Below, piece after piece: positions 18,022 through 28,900 of a stretch of 64,000 nucleotides of DNA; position 1 is the first letter of the stretch, and each line of letters opens with the position of its first letter. The DNA is from an uncultured Bacteroidales bacterium (GTDB taxonomy: Bacteria; Bacteroidota; Bacteroidia; Bacteroidales; FEN-979). The notes below the pieces were generated by a model, which was given only the letters and a program-made list of their open reading frames with translations, was not told where the DNA came from and did no database searches. Both the position numbers and the translations under genes were made by a program. The stretch is from contig CAJBYO010000053.1 in assembly GCA_903959905.1 (NCBI GenBank), positions 24,657 through 88,656 of the forward strand. The letters run 5' to 3'.

Positions 18022-18933
18022 TTACCTGATCCCTTTAGCAGCAAGCAATTTCTTGATTTCCGGCATCATCTCCCGTGCGGCATTCACCCCGGCATCAAAC
18101 ATGGGCTGGTTGTATTTGTCGCTCAGGTAGGGCATTCCATGCAGGTTGGGGACAATCAGGATGTCGGCCTGACTCATGCGCAACCGGTTCAGGTTGCGCA
18201 TGACCACGCTGGCGACACGGTGCGACACGTTTTTTCGGTTTTTGATCACCGGTACAGTATCAAAATCATGCATCACATCCACGGCAATGATAACCGTTGC
18301 CCCGTATTCTTTTGCCACATCGGCAGCCACATTATCCATAATCCCGCCGTCCACAAATGTTTTGCCATACATCTTAACCGGAACGAAAATACCCGGTATG
18401 GCACACGATGCGTTTACCGACGGCGCCAGTGGCCCCGAAGCCAGCACCACCGGTTCCCCCTTTATGAGGTCGGCTGTGATGGCGGCAAACGGGATCTTTG
18501 TCTCCTCAATGTTTTTGACTGAAGTATTCCTGGTGATAAATTCCTGCAAATTCTCCCCTGAGATATAACCCAGTTTGGAATAGGTTAGCGAGGGATTGAG
18601 AATATCTTTTGATCGGGTTGAGTTCATGAGCGGATATAGACTGTCAACATGCGGATTGTCGGCATAAAGTGCCCCGATCAGGCTTCCGGCACTGGTTCCG
18701 ATGATCAGGTCGATGGGAATTTTTTCCTCCTCAAGAACCTTTAGCACCCCCACATGTGCAATTCCGCGGAAGGCCCCCCCGCCAAGTACCAGTGCCACCC
18801 GGGGAGGATGTACCAGCTTTCTTGCCGGTGGCATAACGGCCGGGTCGCTGACCACCATGAATTTTTCGGAACAACCTGTAAACATTACAACCAGGAACAT
18901 CAGCGGAATAAGAAGGATAGATTTAATAATCAT
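18022..18933 (-). CDS. Patatin-like phospholipase lipoprotein
   Basis: The protein is 303 residues with a lipoprotein signal (lipobox FTGC, Cys21), so it is membrane-anchored. It has the full patatin set: oxyanion loop LGGGAFRG (50-57), nucleophile elbow GTSAG with Ser81, and the catalytic dyad Asp195 in VDGGIMDN. It belongs to the RssA/YchK-type patatins. The reaction would be Ser-Asp dyad acyl hydrolysis of phospholipids or other lipids. It is divergent from the protease gene and lies upstream of the giant repeat gene on the same strand, but the latter has its own promoter box. Confidence 0.93.
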   Translation of the reverse strand: MIIKSILLIPLMFLVVMFTGCSEKFMVVSDPAVMPPARKLVHPPRVALVLGGGAFRGIAHVGVLKVLEEEKIPIDLIIGTSAGSLIGALYADNPHVDSLYPLMNSTRSKDILNPSLTYSKLGYISGENLQEFITRNTSVKNIEETKIPFAAITADLIKGEPVVLASGPLAPSVNASCAIPGIFVPVKMYGKTFVDGGIMDNVAADVAKEYGATVIIAVDVMHDFDTVPVIKNRKNVSHRVASVVMRNLNRLRMSQADILIVPNLHGMPYLSDKYNQPMFDAGVNAAREMMPEIKKLLAAKGIR

Positions 18934-19444
18934 ATGGGATGGGATTTCATCGTTAAAACCGGGTGTAAAATTACAGGATAAAATGTGTCGGGGGTCCGCA
19001 TGACCGGTTTTTTCATCGGATTTGCTTTGAGATGGTTTTAGACCACTTTTCCTGGAAGGCAGTCAGGTCATTATTTTTAACTCCCGGGAAGTGTCTGCCT
19101 GATCGCGACAGATTAATAAAGTACAAACTGAAGAACCCACAATTCTATGACCATATATTAGCATAACATGCATGTTGCATCCGGGCACTCTGATGTTAAT
19201 TTATTCACGCAGTCCCCCGCTCCATGGCAGGGCACATACAGGCAGGTCGTATATCTTGTTCAAAAAGAGACTGATAACCGCATAAAACTTTACCGCTTTG
19301 CAGTTCGGGAAATAATTTGATTGTTTGTTTCTTAACAGGTTAATCTGGACTAAATCTTGCATTACTTTTGCAAAAAAGGGGCCATCCGGTCATGACCGGC
19401 GCCCGAAAAAGTCAATGTTTTTTACAAACTTAAGCCAATCACAA
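18934..19444. other. 511-bp divergent intergenic region
   Basis: No ORF of note. It contains the palindrome AACATGCATGTT near 19167 and a candidate -7 box TACTTTTG at 19373-19380 for the protease gene. The patatin promoter is not evident. Confidence 0.4.
19373..19380 (+). promoter_or_regulatory. -7 element for the S8 protease
   Basis: TACTTTTG matches TAnnTTTG and lies 64 bp before the ATG at 19445. No well-placed TTG was found. Confidence 0.4.
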
Positions 19445-20848
19445 ATGAAGTTGAAATTTACTTTTTTTATAGCATTTTTCGTGCTTGTCTCTTTTCCGCA
19501 CCTGTTTGCTCAGAACAGAGTCGTAAGCAGCCAGCCTGATCCCCAAAAGGAAAAGCTGCTTAAAATGGCCGAAGATTTCCACAAGAGGTACCTTCAACAG
19601 CGTGCCGAACTTGACAGGGTGATCCAGGAAAAAGGCTGGACTTCCCGCCATGAAACGGCCACTGGCACCAGCGAGTTGCAATTTATTGATGAGTTCGGGT
19701 TCCCCCAGGCATATACTACCAACAACCTGGATGCCGGCAGAACGACCAACACCGATGATATCTGGTCGGGCGGATCAACAGGTCTGAATCTTACCGGCAA
19801 CGGATATGTTGTGGGTGAATGGGATGCCGGCGGGGTTCTTACCACCCACCAGGAGTTTGACAATGGAGGCGGAACACGTGTAACCCAGATGGATGTTCCG
19901 GGTTCGACCCATTACCATTCAACCCATGTCGCCGGGACCATTGTTGCAGAGGGCCAGGTTGCCGCTGCGCACGGTATGGCAACACAAGCGTTGCTTCATG
20001 CCTGGGAATGGACCGATGATGTTGCGGAAATGACCAGTGCGGCTGCTACAGGGTTGACACTCTCCAACCACTCCTATGGGTTTCTCAGGGGCTGGTACAA
20101 TAATGGTTTCAATGAATATTGGTATGGTAATCCCTCCATCGGTGCAACCGAAGACTATCTTTTTGGATTTTACGACGCTTCAGCCAACGCCTGGGATAAC
20201 GTTGCCTACAATGCCCCGGGTTACCTGATTGTTAAATCAGCCGGCAACGACAGGGGAGAGTCTTGGTCAGGCAGTTACTATGTTTATAACGGGACGTCAT
20301 GGGTATTAAGCAATGTGGCAAGAGAAGCCGATGGCGGAGCCGACGGTTATGATTGCATTGAACAGGAGGCTGTTGCTAAAAACATCCTCACCATTGGTGC
20401 GGTCAATTCCATTCCGGGTGGATGGACGGCTCCTGCCGATGTCGTAATGTCTTCATTCAGTGGCTGGGGCCCTACAGATGACGGAAGGATAAAACCCGAC
20501 CTTGTTGCCGATGGGGTTAACGTGTATTCAACTACCAATACCGGCAATGTAAATTATACCACCCTCAGCGGGACTTCCATGGCAACGCCAAACACAACCG
20601 GCAGCCTTGTACTCCTGCAGGAGCATTACAAAGCACTCAGAGGCGGCACCATGACGGCAGCTGCCCTGAAAGGCCTTGTCATCAATACGGCCAATGAAGC
20701 AGGCTCAGCGAACGGGCCCGATTACCGGTTTGGCTGGGGACTCGTCAATGCCTCCGGCGCTGCCAACCTGATCACCAACGATAACACCCAGGGCGGCCTG
20801 ATTGTTCAGTCTATCCTGGTCAATAGTCAAACCGTTGACTATACTTAA
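19445..20848 (+). CDS. S8 (subtilisin-like) peptidase, catalytic part ended by an in-frame TAA
   Basis: The start at 19445 begins the signal peptide MKLKFTFFIAFFVLV...FAQ; the frame is open upstream without signal features. The 467 residues include a propeptide-like region and the full subtilase domain: Asp127 (GEWDAGG), His161 (STHVAGT), Asn268 (SAGNDRG) and Ser378 (SGTSMATP). The reading frame is stopped at VDYT-TAA. The next codon resumes in the same frame with YADGLTPINVTLSWTDP, the standard beta-sandwich that follows this domain. The stop is thus a point change in a gene that would encode about 2072 residues. If real, the product keeps the catalytic domain but loses the sorting domain, so it would be stranded in the periplasm. 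Confidence 0.85.
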   Translation: MKLKFTFFIAFFVLVSFPHLFAQNRVVSSQPDPQKEKLLKMAEDFHKRYLQQRAELDRVIQEKGWTSRHETATGTSELQFIDEFGFPQAYTTNNLDAGRTTNTDDIWSGGSTGLNLTGNGYVVGEWDAGGVLTTHQEFDNGGGTRVTQMDVPGSTHYHSTHVAGTIVAEGQVAAAHGMATQALLHAWEWTDDVAEMTSAAATGLTLSNHSYGFLRGWYNNGFNEYWYGNPSIGATEDYLFGFYDASANAWDNVAYNAPGYLIVKSAGNDRGESWSGSYYVYNGTSWVLSNVAREADGGADGYDCIEQEAVAKNILTIGAVNSIPGGWTAPADVVMSSFSGWGPTDDGRIKPDLVADGVNVYSTTNTGNVNYTTLSGTSMATPNTTGSLVLLQEHYKALRGGTMTAAALKGLVINTANEAGSANGPDYRFGWGLVNASGAANLITNDNTQGGLIVQSILVNSQTVDYT

Positions 20849-20860
20849 TACGCCGACGGA

Positions 20861-23800
20861 TTGACCCCCATCAATGTAACCCTCAGCTGGACGGATCCAG
20901 CTGCCACTCCCCCGGCAGCTTCCCTGAATCCAACCACTGCCATGCTGATAAATGACCTGGATCTGAGGGTAATCAAAGGCACAACCTATTATCCATGGAT
21001 CCTGAATCCTTCTTCCCCGGCTACAGCGGCCACAACGGGCGACAATTTCAGGGACAATGTGGAAAAAGTGGGCATCCTGACACCTGCTGCGGGTTATTAT
21101 ACCATCCGTGTCAGTCACAAAGGTTCCCTTTCCGGTGGCCAGCAGGCTTATGCGCTGATCGTTAACGGGATGAAAACCACACCTGCACCGACTTACTGCG
21201 CTGTCAGAACAAATTTATGGGCCAGTTATGAACATATCAACAAGGTTGCCATGGGCTCAATAAACAATCAGACTGGCAGATCTCCCGGCGGATATGGTGA
21301 TTATACCGGACTTGTCAACCAGTTCATCAAGGGAACAACGCAAACCATTACGGTCACAATTGAGGGATATGGAGGTGACCAGGGCAAAGTCTGGATCGAC
21401 TGGAACCAAAACGGCATTTTTACGGATGCAGGAGAGGAATACGTTCTTGGTTCAGGCGCCGGCCCGGTCTATACCCTATCTGTTACAGCTCCTATTACTG
21501 CCATAAATGGGTACACAACCATGAGAGTTGGCCTGGCCTGGAGCGTTTCACCATCTTCATGTGGTTTATGGAACTACGGAGAAACAGAAGATTACACATT
21601 GAAAGTTCAGTCTGGATGCGACGCAAGCGGCGGTTGTGATGAACACATCAGCCGGGTTCAGGCAGGTTCGATTGACAATTCCTCCGCCTGCAGCGGGTAT
21701 GCCGATTACACGGCATCCCTGTCAACCAATCTGCCGGTGAATGGAATTATCCACATGACCATAACCAATGGCCATCCTATTTATTATTCTGACCAGTGCG
21801 GCGTTTGGGTTGACTGGAACCGGGATGGCGATTTCTTCGATGCAGGGGAAGCTTTCACAGTAACCGGCACACCTGGCATCGGACCCTATACGGCTGCCAT
21901 TGTCCCGCCAGCCGGAACCACCCTCGGGCCTTGTACCATGCGGACAAGGATCACCTATACCGGCCTGGTATCGCCCTGTGGTAACACAACCTATGGTGAG
22001 GTTGAGGATTACACACTCAATATCACTTCCATGGTCCCCAACTATTGGACCGGAGCGGTGAGCACGGCATGGAGCAATCCCCTCAACTGGTCGCTTGAAC
22101 ACGTTCCAACCTTTGCCGAGGATGCAGTAATAACCAACCTGGGTTTCCAGCCAGCCACAGTTGATGCGGCATCGGAGGCCTGCAATACACTTGTCATCGA
22201 GGCAGGGGGTAATGTCCTGATCCCGGCATCAACGCTCACCGTGAACCAGGATGTGGACATTTTCGGGTCACTCACCATGAACAATGCAGCCGGAACGATT
22301 TATGTAGCCGGAAACTGGAATAATACTGTTGGCCCGGCCGGATTTACAGCAGGTCCCGGGAAAGTATCCTTCAACGGGGGTGCTTATCACCAGTATTGTT
22401 CCGATGAAACGTTCAACTTGCTTGAAGTCAATAAGATTTTTGGCGGAGCCTTCAGGATGAGCGGTACCAATGTGGTGTGTGCCGCCTACGACTGGGCTGC
22501 CGGCGCAGTGGATGTGCTTACTGGTTCATTCACAGCCAACGACCTTGTTGACAGTGGCGTTTACGGAGCCTATTATTGCAATGCAGGCGGGGCAATTACG
22601 CTGAATAATTTTGTTGGAAATCAATGGGTTGACCTTAACGGTGAACTTCATATCTATGGCGGGACGGTGACAATTAATGGCGCTGTCAGCGATTGGACCT
22701 GGGCACAGAATGCGGTCATTGAAATGTCGGCAGGTGTATTGGATTTTCCATCCTGCGGAATCAATGTGGCTAATATTTACACACTCACCAGTAATATTAC
22801 CGGAGGAACGATCAGGACGGCTTATAACTTTTCGGGAAATCGTGCTGATTTCACTCCTACAGCAGGCACCGTTGAGCTTTATGGCCCCACCGACTCGTAC
22901 CTGATCCTAACCAATGGGTGCACCCTTCATAATGTGGTCATAAACAAAGCGCCTGCTGTAACTGCACCGGTAACTGCTAAAACAGGAAGTATCATACAGT
23001 TTGAAAGAAGCGGAAATCCGATGTCACCAACAACGCTTAACAATACTGTTTCACTGGGTTCGTCGTCAACGTTCACAAACACCCTGGACATTGCCAACGG
23101 TTCATTCATCCTGAACGGATTCACGGCTACGATAGGCCATTATTGTACCGTTGGCGGAAGTCTCGTCATGACCAACCCTGCAGATGTGCTGAATGTCGGC
23201 ACCAATTCATACGAGAACCTGCAGTTTAACGCTGGCTCAACCAGCACGCTTACCGCAGGCACCATCAACCCTGCTTCCTGGGTATTTGTTGCGGGTCCGG
23301 CCACCATCACCAGCAGCGTAAACAATGTCATCAATTTTACAAGCGCTAATATTGGTGGTTTTGACGTTGAAGCGCCAGGAGCAGTTTTTGGCACGGTCAA
23401 TGTTAACAGGCCTGCCGGTGCTACCACCTATTTCTACAGCAACTCGCCGGCGGAATCAGTTGAAATAACCGGAAACCTGAATATCGCAGCCGGGAATATC
23501 CTGAGTCTTTTTGGTTGGAGTGGTTCCTCCACGATCGTGCATGGTACAGTGACTGACGATGCAACCAGTGTCATCCATGAATTAGGTAATCTCACCATAT
23601 ATCCTGATTTTACCCTGCATGGCACATTGGATGTTTCTTCCGGTAATGTTTTACTGCACGGTAATTTTCATTCGTTGGCAGGAAGTTCCATCAACATTAC
23701 CAGCGGTAACCTGGTGTGTGATGTTGTCACTCCAGCTGACTGGCAATACCTGGAAGGGCATTTGAGTATGTCGGGCGGGTTGTTTGAGGTTACACACAGC

Positions 23801-25663
23801 AACATCCAATTTTTCATACCGGCAACAAGCACCATCTCCGGTGGGACTATGCGTTGTTCTGCAGCATTTGCTGCGATCAATCCCGGAAACTTCATGCCAA
23901 CAGGCGGGACAGTGGAAGTGGGTTCAACTTATTCAGTTTATTACCTCTATTGTGATGCAGGGAATTACTTCCATGATCTCAGCATTAACCATGGTCCGGG
24001 AGGATTAAGTATTGTACAGAGTAATTTCACTGTAAATCATAACCTGACCGTGAATGGTGGTGAATTTAGATTGCTTGATTATACGTGCAGCGTGAACGGG
24101 AATGTGAACATCAACAATGCGGGCACGCTCACCATTCCTGACCTTGGTGAGTTACGCCTTGCGAGTGGCTCAATCCTGAATGTGAACACAGGAGGGAGAC
24201 TGAATGCCGTTGCTACGACACTACCAGGGAAGATCACTCAGACCCCGGGATCCCCCGTGCCTTATGCCCTTAATGTTCAGAGCGGCGGAACGATCGCAGC
24301 CCAGAATTGTATTTTTGAATACATGAACGGGAGTGGAGTCAACCTTCTCAGCGGAAGTATCGTGGATCTTTCTTACTTGTTCCGTGGTTGTACTTTCCGG
24401 AACGGGACTGCCGGAGGCACTTTGCTGACGGCTAACAACAGCCAGACGATGACCGTGCGCAATGCCGCTTTCCCGGCCAATACCTGGAGCGGAGCAAGCA
24501 ATGTTACCAAGGGGGTGAATGCCGGACGTCTCTATTTTGTTGATTTCACCGGCCCTTTCTCCGGCGAAAGCTTTGACAACGATGGGTTCAACCGTGTCGA
24601 CTGGATTCCACCCATGACTGCTGCAGCTTCTGCTACACCTGCAACAATTTGTGCGGGATATTCTTCGCAGCTGAACATGACAGCAACAGGTGGACTGGCC
24701 CCGCTTACCTATGTGTGGAGCCCGGTAACCGGTTTGTCCAACCCCAATATTGCCAACCCTGTTTCCACTGCGGCGGCAACCACCAATTATTCTGTGACAG
24801 TTACTGATGCCCTTGGAACAGCTTTGACAGGCAGTGTGACATTAACTGTTAATCCATCAGCCCTTGCAAGTGTAAGCATTTCAGCATCTGCCAATCCTTC
24901 ACCAACAGGTAGTTTTGTCATATTCACAGCCACACCGGTCAATGGCGGCGCTGCGCCAACGTACCAGTGGAAAGTGAATGGTTCCAACGTGGGTACCGGA
25001 TTGCCAACCTATTTCTACGTACCGTCAAATAATGACGTTGTGACTTGCAGGATGGTATCCAGCCTGGCAACCTGCTTCTATCCGGCACAGGCCATATCCA
25101 ACACCATCACGATGATTGTTGCCCCACTCAATACAAATGTATCCGGAACAATTCCATCCCCGTTGAACCTTTGTTTTGATGCTTTAAACACAGTTACCGT
25201 TGCAGGCGGAGGATCAACGTTCCATATCAACCCGGGTGGCAAGGCTACGATGATCGCAGGTCAGAAGATATCTTACCTGTACGGCACATCGGTCAGTCCG
25301 GGAGGATACATGCACGGTTATATCACCACCACGAACAGCTACTGTGCAAGTTTACCGCCATCCATGGTTAGTGTAACAACCGGTGAGGATGAAAACCCGG
25401 GTGCATCCCGGCAAGGTTCGCAATCGTTCAGGGTGTTCCCGAATCCGACAACCGGTGAATTTACCGTGGAGGCCCTTGGCGACGCAGGCAACATGATCAG
25501 CCAGATCTCCATCTACAACCTGAGTGGTGCAAAAATGTTCACTGTCGACCTGAAAGGGGAGAGAAGCCATCGCTGCTCGCTGCTTGATGTTCCAACAGGG
25601 ATCTACTTTATCCACGTTACAACCGGTGAGAATACGGGAGTTTCAAAGCTGATCAAATTATAA
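20861..25663 (+). CDS. In-frame continuation of the S8 protease: GEVED domains, beta-helix-like region, PKD and T9SS sorting domain
   Basis: The frame is continuous with 19445-20848 apart from the TAA at 20846-20848. A TTG at 20861 is the only nearby start and has no signal peptide after it, so independent expression would not be exported. Domains in order are a peptidase-associated beta-sandwich, two GEVED domains (VWIDWNQNG...GETEDYTL; VWVDWNRDGDF...GEVEDYTL) and a long region of short beta-rich segments. Then come a PKD-like domain (ATPATICAGYSSQL, TYVWSPVTGLSNP) and a CFDALNTVTVAGGG module shared with the gene at 36021. A type-A T9SS sorting domain (FRVFPNPTTGEF...SKLIKL) ends the frame. 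I regard it as the 3' part of one split gene, not a separate protein. Confidence 0.8.
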   Translation: MTPINVTLSWTDPAATPPAASLNPTTAMLINDLDLRVIKGTTYYPWILNPSSPATAATTGDNFRDNVEKVGILTPAAGYYTIRVSHKGSLSGGQQAYALIVNGMKTTPAPTYCAVRTNLWASYEHINKVAMGSINNQTGRSPGGYGDYTGLVNQFIKGTTQTITVTIEGYGGDQGKVWIDWNQNGIFTDAGEEYVLGSGAGPVYTLSVTAPITAINGYTTMRVGLAWSVSPSSCGLWNYGETEDYTLKVQSGCDASGGCDEHISRVQAGSIDNSSACSGYADYTASLSTNLPVNGIIHMTITNGHPIYYSDQCGVWVDWNRDGDFFDAGEAFTVTGTPGIGPYTAAIVPPAGTTLGPCTMRTRITYTGLVSPCGNTTYGEVEDYTLNITSMVPNYWTGAVSTAWSNPLNWSLEHVPTFAEDAVITNLGFQPATVDAASEACNTLVIEAGGNVLIPASTLTVNQDVDIFGSLTMNNAAGTIYVAGNWNNTVGPAGFTAGPGKVSFNGGAYHQYCSDETFNLLEVNKIFGGAFRMSGTNVVCAAYDWAAGAVDVLTGSFTANDLVDSGVYGAYYCNAGGAITLNNFVGNQWVDLNGELHIYGGTVTINGAVSDWTWAQNAVIEMSAGVLDFPSCGINVANIYTLTSNITGGTIRTAYNFSGNRADFTPTAGTVELYGPTDSYLILTNGCTLHNVVINKAPAVTAPVTAKTGSIIQFERSGNPMSPTTLNNTVSLGSSSTFTNTLDIANGSFILNGFTATIGHYCTVGGSLVMTNPADVLNVGTNSYENLQFNAGSTSTLTAGTINPASWVFVAGPATITSSVNNVINFTSANIGGFDVEAPGAVFGTVNVNRPAGATTYFYSNSPAESVEITGNLNIAAGNILSLFGWSGSSTIVHGTVTDDATSVIHELGNLTIYPDFTLHGTLDVSSGNVLLHGNFHSLAGSSINITSGNLVCDVVTPADWQYLEGHLSMSGGLFEVTHSNIQFFIPATSTISGGTMRCSAAFAAINPGNFMPTGGTVEVGSTYSVYYLYCDAGNYFHDLSINHGPGGLSIVQSNFTVNHNLTVNGGEFRLLDYTCSVNGNVNINNAGTLTIPDLGELRLASGSILNVNTGGRLNAVATTLPGKITQTPGSPVPYALNVQSGGTIAAQNCIFEYMNGSGVNLLSGSIVDLSYLFRGCTFRNGTAGGTLLTANNSQTMTVRNAAFPANTWSGASNVTKGVNAGRLYFVDFTGPFSGESFDNDGFNRVDWIPPMTAAASATPATICAGYSSQLNMTATGGLAPLTYVWSPVTGLSNPNIANPVSTAAATTNYSVTVTDALGTALTGSVTLTVNPSALASVSISASANPSPTGSFVIFTATPVNGGAAPTYQWKVNGSNVGTGLPTYFYVPSNNDVVTCRMVSSLATCFYPAQAISNTITMIVAPLNTNVSGTIPSPLNLCFDALNTVTVAGGGSTFHINPGGKATMIAGQKISYLYGTSVSPGGYMHGYITTTNSYCASLPPSMVSVTTGEDENPGASRQGSQSFRVFPNPTTGEFTVEALGDAGNMISQISIYNLSGAKMFTVDLKGERSHRCSLLDVPTGIYFIHVTTGENTGVSKLIKL

Positions 25664-25672
25664 ATAGAAGTA

Positions 25673-25802
25673 ATTTACGATTGAGGGATTGAGGGATTGC
25701 AGATTGAATTGTTTGATTTACGATTTACGATTGGGCGCTCCTAATCGTAAATCTAAAATCTTTAAATTCAATCTGCAATCCCTCAATCTCTTATTCGTAA
25801 AT
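25673..25802. repeat. 130-bp imperfect palindrome
   Basis: Two 65-bp arms (25673-25737, 25738-25802) meet with almost no loop. The best-matching part is ATTGAGGGATTGCAGATTG against CAATCTGCAATCCCTCAAT. Internal ATTTACGAT units repeat. It lies between convergent genes and is A/T-rich enough to act as a two-way terminator. Confidence 0.75.
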
Positions 25803-25807
25803 CTTAT

Positions 25808-25998
25808 CTACTGCACAGTAACCTCTACCGCCACCCTGCCTGCGCTCTCAGTACAATCCACCGTCTGACTTGCATAATAGTGAGTACCGTTTGCCACTAA
25901 TGTAGTTGATGCCAGTCACTTGTATTCGAGGGTACCGGTATACTGAATTGATTCCGTTGCCCTTGAACCAGGGAAATGACTTTCATGACTCAAGGTGT
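25808..25998 (-). pseudogene. Decayed 3' end of the adjacent secreted-protein gene (Ig-like module)
   Basis: Downstream of the TAA of the 25999 gene, another minus-strand frame reads TESIQYTGTLEYK, a stop, then LASTTLVANGTHYYASQTV and DCTESAGRVAVEVTVQ with a stop at 25808. This matches the last module of the giant adhesin at 45932 (YYASQTVSCTESSTRVAV). A full-length form would therefore have ended in such an Ig-like domain. Frameshifts and deletions have cut it off. Confidence 0.55.
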
Positions 25999-28900
25999 TT
26001 AAGGTGTTGTAAAATCAATTTCATTGCCATAGGCTGTTCCTGAGGTGCTGGTTGCATAGGCCCTGACATAATATTTTGTGCCTGTTGTCAGCCCGGTGAT
26101 GCTGCTGGTAAAGGTCCCCAGGTCGGTTCCGTCGGATGTATGGCTGCCTGTGACTTTCGGGCCCGCTGAGGTGCTCCAGCAAACTCCCCTGGCGCTTACT
26201 GAGCTGCCGCAGTTGTTGCTTAAAGTTCCCCCGCAGGTGGCGGTGGTGGAAGTAACTGCACTGGCCGCATCGGTGGTGACGGAGATGAAACAATCGTTTA
26301 CGTTGGCCACCACTTCGCGCCTCAGGGTGCTCTCCAATCCGTTTACCGTCTGGCTGGCAAAATAGTGGTTGCCGTTTACCAGATCAGTATTGGCAGGGTC
26401 GGCTATCAGTACGCCGCCGGAAGTGTACCATTTAAAGGTTGCACCCGCCTCAGGTGTTATGACCAGGTCGGACACTTTGGGCGACGTTCCTGCAGAAGCT
26501 GTACAAACCTGTCCCAGGGCAAAATCGCTGAAGCTTGTAAGAGCAGTGGTGTTGGTATAAAGTGTGGAGAAAGAGAGCGCCGCAGCGTACGATACGATGG
26601 TCGCGTCCTTTTTAAGCATCGTCACTGTAGTGGTCGGGGTATAACCAGATGCATCAAGGGTCACCTTGTACCCGAAGTTGCTGCCACCCGCCTGGCTGAT
26701 GGTCCAGTAACGGTCGGTGGTGAGCAGCGTGGTATTTGTGGGCAGGGTTCCTGTGAGCCCGGCTTCAACCTGTTCGGCCGTCACGGTGCTGGTGCCGGTG
26801 AGGGCGGTGTATTCAAATGTGATGGGACGGTAATTCCCTGATTTGCCGATCGGGAACTCCTTTGCTCCGGTCGCACCGAAGGTAAGTGCGAGTTTTCCGT
26901 TGACATATTTTGTTGAACTGGCATTGCTGATGGTGCCAGAGGCACCAATGGTCGCTGTATTGCTTCCTGTTGTAAGGATACCATCCTGGAAAATAAGCAG
27001 GCCGCTGATATCGAGGTTGTTTCCAAGGGTTACCGAGCCGCTGCCGGTCCTGTTGATGGTGAAGCTCTGTAACAGGTTGGTTGTGCCGGGTGTTGTCTGG
27101 TCAAACATGATGGTACCAAGCGCACCCGTACCCAAAACAGAAATGCTGGAGGCTGAACTCCCCCTGATAACCCCCGGTGTTGTGACTCCGCTGTTATAGG
27201 TTGAATTAGATGAGGCACCTCCAAGGGTTAGTGTAAAGCCGTTCAGGTCAAGAACACTTGAAGTTCCGTCAATCTCCATGGCATTCCCGCCATTCGGCCC
27301 TGCACACACCAGGTTGCTTAAAAGTTTTACGCTTCCGCCGGTTTTGTTGATCCTGATGTAAGAAATGTCAAAAGTTCCCGTGCCGCTTATCTCCTGGGTA
27401 GCACCGCCATTGAAAAAGACAGCCCGGTTATTTGCATTGAAGGCGCTGTTGTCAAGAAGACTCCCCGTGGTAATCAGATCACCGCCAATACTGCCGGAAA
27501 GGGTCACCGTGCCGTAATTGGAAATATTCCCCACTACAGTAACTGCTGCCGTCATGGCCGACACATTCATGCTGAAGGTTGAACCTGCATCAATCGTCAA
27601 ACTTCCTGCACATTGCCTGGCAGCAGCTGTTCCTGAATTGGCCCCCATGTCGAGAATGGTACTGTTGCTGATCTGCACATGGTAAGGATAGCCGCTGCCG
27701 CTGGTAGCGCTCCATTCTGTTCCCCGGCCATAGGTGCTGCCGCTGTTATATTTCAGCGTGGACGTGGATCCGTATGCAGGTGCGTTGGTATTTACAAATC
27801 CCCCGGTATTGATGCTTAATGTTCCGTTTACGGTTGAGCCGGTGCCGAAATTCACACCACCGGCAAGCGTTACATCGTAAAATGCGACAGTTCCGGATAT
27901 TGTTCCGGTTCCGGCAAAGGCAACAGTGCCAGTGCCTGCTGTAAACGTGCCTGTGTTGGTGAGGGAACCTGCTGTGGCCACCGTTAGTGTATAGGTTCCG
28001 CACGACAGCACGCCAGTTGAAGCGATCGTAAGGACTTTGGCACTCGCTGCCGCATCAAGGGTAACGGTATGTAAGTTTGATACGGTGATGGAGGCGGCTG
28101 ATGATGTCGGTGCCAGGGTAGCATCAATCCATGCGACGTTGTCGGCAGATGATTCCCATGTAGCAGCTTCGCTCCAGTTCCCGCTGGCTTTTGATTGGAA
28201 ATAATCTGTGGTGGCGGAAACAGAGGAGGTGGTTGCCGAAGTTGTTGAACCGGCGCTGTAATAGCTGTAGTTTTCTGAATAAAAGGTATATGAATAGTCG
28301 GTTCCCGGAGTTAGACCAGTGTTATCAAAAGAAGTGCCAGATCCGTTGTAAACGACGGTTCCTGAACCCAGGTTCGCGCCGACGGAATAGGATGTTCCCT
28401 GTGCCGGGTCATTAGGTGGAAACGCTGAAGTCAGGGTGCGTACCACCATAACGTTTTTACTGTTCCATTTCGTCCAGGTTAAGTTTATTTGGGCTGAGGA
28501 GGCGGGTGTTGCTGTAAGAGCTGACGGATCTGACAGATCCGAAACTGTGAAATAAGGGCAACTTCCCGCAGAAGTGCTTGCAGTTAATGTCGTTTCGTTT
28601 GACCAGCCACCTTGATCTCCATAGGTCCATGCATCTCCAAAATTGGCTCTTGCCCTGCCAACTACATACCAGGTTCCGGCAGCTGTGAACTGAAAATTTC
28701 CGATGTTGCTATGTACATATCTGTTGGTGGCACCGTTGTCCTGGTACCAAGTAGCTTCTGCCCAATCCCACCCTGTTGAACCGTCAGGATCCTGTCCAAT
28801 CCCAACATCAGATTCATGCCAGTTGGTCTGCCCAATTTCAAAATTAAAATACCAGTTGGCCGACAACTTATCCCCAAGGTAATAGGAGGCAATAGGACGC

